From positions 1 to 25,710 of the forward strand of contig JADRCO010000843.1 of NCBI GenBank assembly GCA_021464525.1: a DNA stretch of 25,710 nucleotides, written 5' to 3'. Position 1 is the first letter of the stretch; the number at the start of each line of letters is the position of its first letter. The DNA is from Rhizophagus sp. LPA8_4_AMF. Its lineage: Eukaryota; Glomeromycota; Glomeromycetes; Glomerales; Glomeraceae. Positions 1 through 9,228 of the stretch are shown piece by piece. Under the pieces are notes generated by a model. The model did not search any database and was not told the origin of the DNA. It saw only the letters and a list, made by a program, of their open reading frames with translations. The position numbers were made by a program, and so were the translations under genes.

Positions 1-60
1 TTGACCGACCGGTATCGGTCACGGTCATGACCGGTCATAACCGGTTAATGACCGTGACCG
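1..60. repeat. GACCGGT-rich palindromic repeat
   Basis: The first 60 bases are built from GACCGGTC and AACCGGTT blocks separated by short TCAT/TAAT spacers, including the palindromes ATGACCGGTCAT and TAACCGGTTA. They are far more GC-rich than the DNA that follows. The block runs off the left edge, so its full size is unknown. The ATG at 27 that opens the kinase reading frame lies inside this repeat and may not be a genuine start. Confidence 0.7.
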
Positions 61-2148
61 TTGCCATCCATAAAATAAACCATGAAATTTGTGGAATAAC
101 TCAGGATCCAGAAACAAAAAATTATATGATGGTTTTGAATAATAAATATCATGAATGTAAAAAATGTCATAAAATATGTAATTCAATACATTTTCAACAA
201 AATTTTGAAAACTGGACTAGTGGTAATGATGATATTGATAAATTTATTCAGGATACTCAACTATTGGCTCATAATAATGCAGAAAAAGCACTAGAATGGA
301 TACCCTATGATAGATTTTATGATATGAAATATATTGCAGAAAGTGATGAGTATGGCAAAGTGTATAGAGCAAATTGGTCTGATGGATATATAGATCGATG
401 GGATGACATAAAACAAAGTTGGAAAAGAGAAAACCGTAACGTGAACGTGGACTTGAAAAGTTTGAACAATTTAAAAGAAATCGTATTAGAATTTACAAAT
501 GAGGTATAATTTAGATAACTTATCATTTATAATCTACTAATTGCTAAAATTATTAATTTTCTGTGTATTTGTTTCTTTCATATAGATTATATTACAAAAT
601 GAAGGTAAAACAGAAAATACTTTTAGTAGCGGATTTTATGGAATAACTCAGGATCCAGAAACTGAGAATTATATGATGATTTTGGGTGATAAATGTAAAA
701 AATGCCATGAAATATGTAATTCAATACACTTTCAACTAAATTTTGAAAATTGGACTAGTGGTAATAATGATATTGATAAATTTATTCAAGGTACTCAGCT
801 ATCAATACATGATGATGATGAAATATTTAAAAAAGTATTAGAATGGATACCTTATGATAGATTTTATGATATTGAATATATTGCAAAAGGCGGATTTGGT
901 AAAGTGTATAAAGCAAATTGGATTGATGGATATATTATTAAATGGGGCGAATATAATAAAAATTGGAAAAGAGGTAATAAAAATATGTTTGTAGCTTTGA
1001 AAAGTTTAGATAATTCAAAAAATGTTACATTTAAGTTTATAAATGAGGTATAATTTAATTAGTTTTATCATTTATAACCAAAAGTATTAACAATGTTTTA
1101 TTTTACTAATATATTTATTTTGTTTTTATGTAGATTACATTACATAATAAAGGAAGAGCAGATAATACTAATATTATTGGATTTTATGGAATAACTCAGG
1201 ATCCAGAAACAAAAAATTATATGATGGTTTTAGATTATGCAGAAGATGGAAGTTTACGAAATTATTTAGATAAAGAATATAATAAACTTAATTGGAATAA
1301 AAAGGTTGATTATTTACGGCATACTATAAATGGACTTGAATGTATTCATGAAAAGGAATTAATTCATCGAGATTTGCATATTGGAAATATATTAAAGTTT
1401 AAATATAAAACTGCTATAACTGATATGGGATTATGTAAACCTGCAAATTATAATGTATTAGAAAATGCAGAAAACAACATATATGGTGTTTTACCTTACA
1501 TAGCTCCTGAAATTTTAAGAGGACAAAATTATACAAAGGCTGCTGATATTTATAGTTTTGGTATAATTATGTATGAAGTAATTTCTGGATTACCTCCATA
1601 CAATAATATAAACCATAATGAAAATTTAGCAATTAAAATTTGTCAAGGACTTAGACCATTATTCAATATCAAAGTACCACAATTAATTGTGCATTTAATT
1701 AAAAGATGCTTAGATGCTGATCCATTAAAACGACCAACAGTGAAAGAAATTGAAGATATTTTAAACAAATGGAGTGATGAATTTTTATTTTTAGATGAAA
1801 CGGAATTAAAAAAGCAAATTAAAGAAGCAGATGAAGTAAACAACAATTCATCAAATAGCGGTATACCTTCAACTAGTTTAGGATTATCGTATAAAACACA
1901 TTCAGAAGCTATTTATACAAGTAGATTACTTAATTTTAATGACCTTCCTGAACCAAAAAATTCCGATGATTATTATGAACAAAATGATAATATAATTAGT
2001 ACGGAATTTTCAGGTATTAATTAATAATTTTGTTATCTTATAATGCAAATTAGTTGTTATATATACTAATAAATTTTTAATTTATCAAATAGAATCTTTA
2101 CAAATTGATATTTCTCAATTGAACATTAATCAAGTTGTATTTTTATAA
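27..2148 (+). CDS. TKL-like protein kinase with duplicated leader and N-lobe
   Basis: Probable protein kinase of the expanded fungal TKL-like group. Exons are 27-503, 586-1047, 1134-2013 and 2093-2148. All junctions are GT-AG and in phase, giving 624 aa if the start at 27 is used. Exons 1 and 2 each carry a Cys-x2-Cys leader, an NWTSGN motif and a kinase N-lobe. The second N-lobe is intact (glycine loop KGGFGKVY near residue 260, VALK lysine near 298). The first is damaged (ESDEYGKVY, near 105). Exon 3 supplies the catalytic lobe: HRDLHIGN near 391-398, DMG in place of DFG at about 410, and APE near 437. The last exon is too short to stand out as an ORF, but it extends the tail in frame to ESLQIDISQLN and so on. 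The 5' end lies in a repeat and may be incomplete. A functional kinase would need only exons 2-4. Substrate unknown. Confidence 0.75.
93..1230 (+). repeat. Tandem intron-spanning duplication inside kinase gene
   Basis: The sequence GGAATAACTCAGGATCCAGA occurs at 93, 640 and 1188, a spacing of 547 and 548 bp. Each unit runs from the leader (Cys-x2-Cys-His), through the N-lobe and a phase-0 intron, to the hinge (NYMMVL). Both introns begin GTATAATTTA and share a TTTATCATTTATAA block, so they were copied together with the exons. Protein identity between the units is roughly two-thirds by eye, so the duplication is not recent. Confidence 0.85.
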
Positions 2149-3796
2149 TTTATATGTTTTATGATTAATGTATATTATTTTCATTTATTAATGTTTAATA
2201 TATTGTTTTATTGTTTATTAGGTCAAAAATACTTAAATGCGGATTTAAAAGCTCAGAGAAAGTTTTAGTCTACTAGTTTTAGTTGTTTTACTAGTACAAA
2301 TATATAGTTATTATTATTAATGCTATTTTAAGAACTTTTTTTTATATCACTAACGTTAGCTTTTTAACATTAAATTATACATTATTTATTTCTTATACTT
2401 ATTGATTAATAAATTATTAAAATATTAAGCGAGTATAAGACGCGTAAGAATTAAAAGTAGAAAATTAACTCAATTTTTAAATGACTTGAAATATCTTAAT
2501 TACCGTAAGGTTTTATTTGATCTAATTTAAAAAATAAAATCTTTTTAAAATTATTTTATCACAATTTTATAAATAAATATGCTTGTGTCCTGGATCTTCT
2601 AAATTTGAAATTTCTCTGATACTCAATATGTTTATCGATTCAATAAAATAAATAGATAGATTCGATTTAATAATGAATTATTATCTATTTGAATTTAAAA
2701 AAAGGAAAGTAAAGAATTTTATTATATGAGCTCTATTGTACAGATTTAGAATAATAATTCATCACGCATGTTGCATTCCATAATAATTTCTAATGTAAGT
2801 CATGTTATCTTATAACCTCTGTAAAGGTAATTTAAAACTGAAGACTATTTGTCAAAGGATGATTACAATACTAGTATTATTGGCTCTTATTTTTTTTCAA
2901 ATAACCAAAAATTAACTTAGTATATCGTTCATTTCTCCAACGGCATCATTACACCAATTCTCTATTATCTAGATTTTATCGTAATAATATATGATATAAA
3001 AATAATACAAAAATTTTTTGTCAATTCTTTAAAATTTTGAAAATGTAAATTTTTTTTTGCCCTTTAAATGTTCACTGTTAATGATTAGAAAGACGGAGAT
3101 CAAAAATTTTAATCTGATTCAATTATTATAATATCAACGACTAAAATATTCAAAGCATTATTATTGTGGCTCTAAGTCAAAATATTCCATTGCACAAAGC
3201 GGTAATTCTCATATAATATACTAGTGTAAATATTTCATAAATCTTAAAACTATTTAGTAGTTACTTTTATAATAACAAAAAAAAAAAAGAATTTTTTACA
3301 TCGGTTTGCTGTTTCAAGCAATATTCTAGTTTAATTTCAATGACTCGACTATTAATTAAATTAAATATAATAATTTTAAAAAATTAAAAAATCATGCGCA
3401 ACTTTTCATTTTTTTTTTTAAAAAAAATATCCTTTTTGCTACTATAAAATACAATTTAGATATTAATTTATTAACGCAAAATTATGGTTCTAAATAAATT
3501 ATTACTTGATACGTGGTTATATTTGTCTTTTTCGATATATCATATTTTTTTCTTCACCTAGTATGTCAAATGATATGATCAAAACATTAATTTCATGTGA
3601 ATTACAATAAAGTAGATGATAGTCATTTTATTATCTGTTATTGGACTTTATAGAACGTGTGAAGAAAAAAAATGAGAAAGGGAATTAATTCAATAAAATG
3701 ATTAATTTAAGGAGGTTGAAATATTGGAATAGGTCAGGCGCAGATACATCATGAGCGGTCGTACGGCTAATGTTACTTTGTGTGCGACAGGAAAAT
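2149..3796. other. AT-rich intergenic region
   Basis: About 1.6 kb of AT-rich DNA with many A and T runs and no credible reading frame on either strand. At 2222 a possible acceptor (TTTATTAG) precedes a short open stretch that could be an alternative last kinase exon. The phase is not convincing, so it is not annotated as coding. Confidence 0.6.
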
Positions 3797-3806
3797 TATA
3801 TAAATA
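3797..3806 (+). promoter_or_regulatory. Candidate TATA box
   Basis: TATATAAATA lies about 130 bp upstream of the ATG at 3939. A second TATATATACC element with a pyrimidine-rich stretch follows at about 3876-3895. Either could position transcription of the downstream gene. This is a sequence pattern only. Confidence 0.35.
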
Positions 3807-3938
3807 CCCTTGTCGGTCATATGAATCATTATTTCGCTATATGATTGTGTTACTCCACAAAAGTTTAAGATGTATGTATATATACCCTCTCTTTATAGCT
3901 TGTTTCTTACTAAGAACTTTTTTTTCAAACACACTAAC

Positions 3939-4721
3939 ATGGTCGACATTTATAAAATTAATAGTATCAGAAATCAATTAAAAGGTATGGAACAACGAAA
4001 TACATTAAATAAAGAAGCGTTGGATGAGAAGGTTCAGGATCAAGAAGGCATTTGTAATGAGTTGTGGTGGGAGAAAGATGACAAAAACATTAAAATACTA
4101 ACAGAAAACACACAAGAGATAATAGGATTGGTGAGAACCCAAAACGATATAACAAAATGTGCTTTTTCTCTTAATAGAGAAACTTTGAAATTAGTAGAAG
4201 ATCTAAGTAACAATACACGCAAAGATTTAGAAGATTTACGCAGAACTATAAAAGTTTTAACCGACACTAAAGAAATTTTTCGTTATAGAGATTGGGTGAC
4301 AAAGCTAATACGAGAAATAGTCTGTAAATTGGATAAACTTGAGAACATAAATGGTGCGTCTGCATGGGATATCATATCTCGTGAGTTCTCCACTATGATA
4401 AAATATGAGCATAAAAAGATCAAAGATGAAGAGATAGACATAAGTCACTTCAGACAAGATGCGAGAAAATACATTAAACCTTTGAAGGAAATTTTAGATA
4501 AAGTGAATATATCACTTGGTGAATTTGCACTTTTAGTGAAATTTAAATGGTCAAGTAATGATGAATTTTATGTATGGAGATATCAAACTGAAGAAGAGGC
4601 GTTGAAAGAATTGAAGCGACTTTCTTTACCCAAAGACTTAGAATGTTATATGGATCCGTTAGAGAAGGCCATTAGTGCCATAATAATTTGGAAAAAGCCT
4701 TGTCCTGAAGATGTCATCTAG
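3939..4721 (+). CDS. Orphan helical protein, function unknown
   Basis: A 260-residue single-exon protein if translation starts at 3939 (MVDIYKINS). The frame stays open back to 3870, but the extra 23 residues are hydrophobic and encoded by AT-rich leader sequence, so the internal ATG is preferred. The protein is highly charged and looks almost entirely helical. Its first half has coiled-coil-like heptads (around the segment TLKLVEDLSNNTRKDLEDL) and it ends in PCPEDVI. There is no signal peptide, membrane segment or recognisable catalytic motif. Nothing nearby suggests a role. The open frame and non-repetitive sequence support a real gene. I do not recognise the family. Confidence 0.6.
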   Translation: MVDIYKINSIRNQLKGMEQRNTLNKEALDEKVQDQEGICNELWWEKDDKNIKILTENTQEIIGLVRTQNDITKCAFSLNRETLKLVEDLSNNTRKDLEDLRRTIKVLTDTKEIFRYRDWVTKLIREIVCKLDKLENINGASAWDIISREFSTMIKYEHKKIKDEEIDISHFRQDARKYIKPLKEILDKVNISLGEFALLVKFKWSSNDEFYVWRYQTEEEALKELKRLSLPKDLECYMDPLEKAISAIIIWKKPCPEDVI

Positions 4722-5124
4722 TTCTATCCTCTTTTTCTCAGTCTACATACTCCTGTTTTTAGCTTCATTTAGCTTTTAAAAGAATTATCCCTTTAATGCT
4801 TTATATATCAGAACCTATTATTGCTGACAGAATTAATTTAGCTAATTCTATTAATTTAATAATTATATTTCACATCAAAGTACTTACTAATGGGCAGCTG
4901 ATATTTTTATACGATTTTTTGTTTTTTTTTTATTTCACAAAATTTCTAGTACAAAAAAAAAAAATAGTATTATACAAATTCTTTTTTCCGATCATTTTCA
5001 AAGGTGCTGAGCAATTTTAATTAGTACATGTAAGAAAATTATCTAATATGCGATTTCATCCTTTCGTTACTGTGTATATTTTATGTTTTTTTATGTTTTT
5101 TTAATTAATAAATAAATTTTATTG
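4722..5124. other. AT-rich intergenic region
   Basis: Downstream flank of the orphan gene, with long T and A runs (for example about 4917-4933 and 4953-4965) and no supported gene. Confidence 0.5.
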
Positions 5125-5400
5125 CTACCAATATGCTTCCCAATAGTTATCGTACAATTTTATTGATATTATGGAACAGGATCCGAACAAGATTTCTGAA
5201 CTTTTCTTTACAATGGTGCCCCTGGAAATTTGTATCATGTTCTTCATTAATTTTAGTTGCGATACTTTCCCAAAATACGTCTCGATTCTCTTGAAATTCT
5301 TCGTTCCTATTTTTATGCTTGTTGACATCAGTCCAGTGAACCATTTTTTCCCGGAAGTGATTTAACCATGAACAAGCGAATAAGTGGAATATGGGGTGTT
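5125..5400 (-). pseudogene. Relic resembling a Myb/SANT-like (trihelix) domain
   Basis: Read on the minus strand, one frame gives WLNHFREKMVHWTDVNKHK at its upper end and then FWESIATKINEEHDTNFQG and CKEKFRNLVR. The spacing of aromatic residues and the CKEKFRNL helix resemble the trihelix/Myb-SANT-like DNA-binding domains carried by many fungal and transposon-derived proteins. After NLVR the frame runs out quickly, and the neighbouring frame continues with YDNYWEAYW, so a frameshift or an unseen intron is likely. No start codon with good context and no full-length protein are present. I treat it as a broken copy; a short, unrecognised exon structure is possible. Confidence 0.4.
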
Positions 5401-6087
5401 TTTAACCCCGAGTTTCAACCATACATTAACCATACATCTGTGGGTGATCGAAATTTACTATATTTGTAGTATTTTTTTTCATCATACATGTAGTGTTCAT
5501 GCGAGTACCTTGCAACAATCACTAAAAATACTTCAACCACATTTAAACCACACTTTAAACCGACTTGATTCGTGCGCCTAATATAGATAAATATCCGTAA
5601 TCACACGATCATCCCCGCGATCCTCGCTGAAAACCATTAAATCCTTATCATGCAAAAATATTGATTGCCAAAAATTTACATTTCGAAGGAGTGTTTGTTT
5701 TTATTAATAATAACGTGATACATCACGCAAAAAAAAAAAATAAATAAATTACAAGCGTCGGGAGCTAGCCCGTAGTACATAACGTTCTATGTTATGTTTG
5801 CGTTTCATATTATACGATACAAGTTATTTATATGGGAGGGTGATTCGAATTTTTTTTAGTTATATATAGCAGTAGATGAGTAGATGTACAATATGTAACA
5901 TTGCACTATGGACAATAAATAAACTTGTTTAAGAATAACTGCGTGTTTGACTCTTCCAATATTTATATAAATACAATATTTACGAAATAAAAAAAAATGC
6001 TGATAATGTAAACTTTATTGGCGAATGTCGTCTAACATTACGTATTATACAATGACGCAATATAAATATGTACCCTTAAATTCCCCC
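5401..6087. other. Intergenic region
   Basis: Between the SANT-like relic and the 3' end of HSP-A. It holds a small inverted repeat (CATAAC/GTTATG, about 5778-5796) and two loosely repeated AACCATACAT/AACCACA stretches. I see no coding or RNA gene. Confidence 0.45.
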
Positions 6088-8501
6088 TCATTCTGTAGCT
6101 TCAAAATAAGAACTATTTTTAACATAAGCGAATTTAGCTGTATAAATTTTATGACTCTTCTTATTTTTAGCAGTAGCGGTAATTAATAGCTCTCCAAACA
6201 TTAAACTAAATTCTACAGGTCTATCAGTACCGCCTTCTATATCCGGTATATCAATTTCTAATTCTCCAATTTTACGCATACCCTCTTCATCACAATATCT
6301 TGCATTCTTTCTAGGTGTAGCATAAACATTAAACAAAATAGCAGTTTGATCTGGATAAATTGGGTAATATGTTCCCGAACATGGTTCATCTGGTGTAACT
6401 TCTCTGCCCCGAGTTGCTAAACAGCTGAATTTGTAAATACGTCCGTCGGGAGTTTTTCTTTTCTTTGGGTCAACTCCAGCGCGCCACAGAGGATAAACTC
6501 GGACTCCTTTTAATTCAGCACAAAAATAATTATAAGAGTCAAATATTTTCTTAATAGATTTTTTTTTTTAAGAAATATTTTATTTTTAATACGTTACCAT
6601 AATTCATGGTGAGAATACGAGTAGCAACTGCTGCTTTGTTAAGTCCATACATGACAGCTCCACGCAAAACAGCAGTGATTGGATTTTGAGGTACCGTAAT
6701 TATAGGCACGACCGATTTAAAAGTATCTCTTATTTTCTTAACTAAATATGGACTTTCAGAGAATCCACCAACCAAAAACATTGTAGAACATCTTTGTTTA
6801 GAAGAAGCCAATTGATCTCTAATCAGATTTAAAATCTTTTCAACAACAGGTTCAAACATAGCTAAAACATCATCATATTTAATTTCGATCAACCAATCAT
6901 CATCTTCCATTGTATCTTTAATTTCACCAGTAACATATTTCATTAACGCTGGACACGTTCTTTCAATATCCAAATCGATGTTACGAAAATCATTTCTTTC
7001 ATCAATAAATTCAAATTTTATTCTTGGACAAAAGAAATGATGGATTAAATATTGATATTGACCATAATTTTCTCTTCTGAATTCATCCACAGCTGCAAAT
7101 CCTAATTTCTTTTCGAGAAATCTAGTAAATTCTCTATCGACATATGTACTTCCACATAGACCGCCCGTACGTTCCGTAATTTCACTTAATTTATTATCGG
7201 GTAACAACGTTCGTGTTGTCAAATCTACTGTACCACCGCCACAATCGACGACCATGAATGAGGCTGATGTAGACAATGGATTAATGGAATATGTATTTAT
7301 GATATCACTTAATTATTATACAATTAAATAGGACAAATAAATATGTTTCGCTTACACCCCTCTTTGATCTTATGTTCCTCAAGTTTTCCCATAGCGTAAA
7401 TTGCTGCGGCTTCCGCTATAATTTAAAAAAATGTTTTTAAAAATCTACTTCGAGACTCAATAAATGATTCTCTTTACCTACGTTCAGTAGTAAATTCTAA
7501 ATTATTATGGTTTTTTTCAATGAATCCAGCTTCGTGAATACAATCTTGAAAAATACCAATAGTATGTTTCCTACGAAAATTTAAAAACTAATCACGTGAC
7601 TATTCGGCCAACATTGCGCCATTGAAATTAAAGTGGGGTGTGGCAAAGTAGTGAAAAACTTTATGGAGTAAGATGAATAGATACCATTCGGCTGGTACGG
7701 TAAAGACGAATCGAACTTGAGTAAATTTAATACCAGGCCATCGCTTGTTCAAAACCTCTTCAATCAACTATAAAAAAATGATGCAGTTTTCTAATCATTT
7801 TCTTCAAAAAAAAAAAAAAGAATATTTTAATTGTTTCTAATATTTACAGGTTTCATCTGAGACAAATAATCAGCAATTGCTTTTTCATAATCAAAGCCAT
7901 TAGGAAGATAAGGTTTTTCGAAATTGCTAAGATTATCGGCTAGATGTAATTTAAATAATTCAACTGGTAAAGTATTATTAGTTTCCGAGGATTGACGACG
8001 AGATCTTCTTGTTGGTTCTTGAGCTAACGCTGGAAATCCCCAAAAATTTACTGTCCATTTTTTTGGATCAGATGATGTTGTATCATATTGAAGAACTGTG
8101 TTTGTTTTGGGCATAGTTAGTCTAGTTCTAAGTTGTCCAGGCCTAAGAGGGAATAAAAATGCATAAAAAAGATGTAAAATAATTTCGTTTTTTAATAATA
8201 TTGCAGAAAAGATAATCTATCTACCATGAATCGTTAACTGTGATATCCGGGTTTATTTGATTTGCATAAGCGAATCCTAAATATGATATACAGGGAAGGG
8301 TTTGTATTAAAAAAATTAGTTTTATATTTTTTATTTTATTAAAAAAATTTTTTTTTTTTATTTTACCTGAGTATGTAGTTCCAAAGTCTTCAAAATATTG
8401 AATTGAGAAAAGATATAAATAGGGCATATTAAAAACTAAAGAAAAGAAGTTGATCAAAGAATACCTATAGCGACTACAGCGCGAAAATTTTTGAGACTCA
8501 T
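6088..8501 (-). CDS. Hsp70-like (HSPA12-type) protein, HSP-A
   Basis: Complete nine-exon Hsp70-like ATPase gene. Exons, 5' to 3': 8501-8465, 8387-8367, 8276-8225, 8142-7848, 7767-7685, 7570-7482, 7415-7358, 7307-6593 and 6549-6088. Every junction is GT-AG and in phase, giving 603 aa. The Hsp70/actin nucleotide-binding motifs are present: phosphate-1 loop DFGTTYSG at 13-20, TTEPEAAAIY near 190-200, phosphate-2 VDCGGGTVDL at 232-241, and the adenosine motif VGGFSESPYL at 391-400. The C-terminal part is the short variable region typical of HSPA12 relatives (YCDEEGMRKIGELEIDIPD), not a canonical Hsp70 substrate domain; the EEVD tail is absent. Likely a cytosolic, ATP-dependent protein; clients are unknown. 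It is divergently paired with CC1, 727 bp away. Confidence 0.88.
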
Positions 8502-9228
8502 GATTTAAAAATTCAATATTCCTTTACACAGTGGAAACAATTGTAATTGCAAAGGAAATTTAATAATTCCAATTGTATTTTCCTTTATACGCTTGAAGTT
8601 GTGCAACAACGAATAATTGATATCGTAAGAACCAAGAGAAAACACATCCGTATGATTTGCGTAATTTAATTTAACTGATTAAATTAAATATATTGTGTTT
8701 AATTCCTTTTGTTCTTAATTTAAATCAAAGAACAATCAAAAAAATTTTTTTAAAGAAATATAAATATGAGTAAATAAAGACAAAAGGCTCGTTCTCAATA
8801 AGAAATCTAAGAAATCTAATTGTCCTCGGGTTACACGGTTTTTATGAGGTAACCAATTGAGTACATTTCCGGGTTAGAAGCCATCGACAGAGCCCCGATT
8901 ATACAAGCCGCTTCTAAAAATAGATCAACGCATCTCAACACGTGATCGATTGAACAGCATAGTGACGATGACAGATAGGATTTTGACTAACCAAAAAATC
9001 TAAGTCCCGGGCGTGGAAGTAGCGACAAATCTATTTTTTTAGGATCGGGCGGGATGACTGATCGGCAAAGCCGCGTGGCTTCCAGTGCCGTAACGAATTA
9101 TGGCTAAATTCAATCATAACCAATTGAATAATTACTAATAATTTGCTTTTTTTGACTATTCTTATTGACCACCATTTATTTTATTTTTAAATAAAATCAT
9201 TCAAAATTTTTCCATTTTAAAAAACAAA
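8502..9228. promoter_or_regulatory. Shared divergent promoter region HSP-A / CC1
   Basis: This 727-bp interval separates two genes that start outward from it, so it must hold both promoters. Its middle (about 8820-9110) is markedly richer in G+C than its surroundings. It contains a direct AACCAATTGA repeat (about 8851 and 9118), a short AGAAGC/GCTTCT inverted repeat (8876-8916) and an ATTCAAT/ATTGAAT pair near 9110-9126. The flanks are AT-rich, with TTATTTTTAAATAAAA just upstream of CC1. I found no convincing heat-shock element array. Confidence 0.5.

Noticed and set aside
2222-2290. Alternative last kinase exon after TTTATTAG
   Set aside because: A join from a donor at 2134 or 2137 reaches a stop after four to five codons, and other phases need non-standard donors. 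The exon at 2093-2148 already completes the tail.
3751-3981. 76-codon frame overlapping the orphan gene start
   Set aside because: It overlaps the 5' part and candidate TATA elements of the better-supported frame at 3939-4721 in another frame.
5384-5581. 65-codon + strand frame
   Set aside because: Built on loose ACCATACAT/ACCACA repeats in the flank of the SANT-like relic; no recognisable motif.
8760-8822. Heat-shock element cluster upstream of HSP-A
   Set aside because: TTC and GAA words occur but not as alternating 5-bp nTTCnnGAAn units; the AAGAAATCT direct repeat is more likely simple sequence.
8820-9110. tRNA or 5S-like gene in the GC-rich island
   Set aside because: I could not fold a cloverleaf. 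GGGTTAGAAGCC only loosely resembles a B box, and no A box lies at the right distance.
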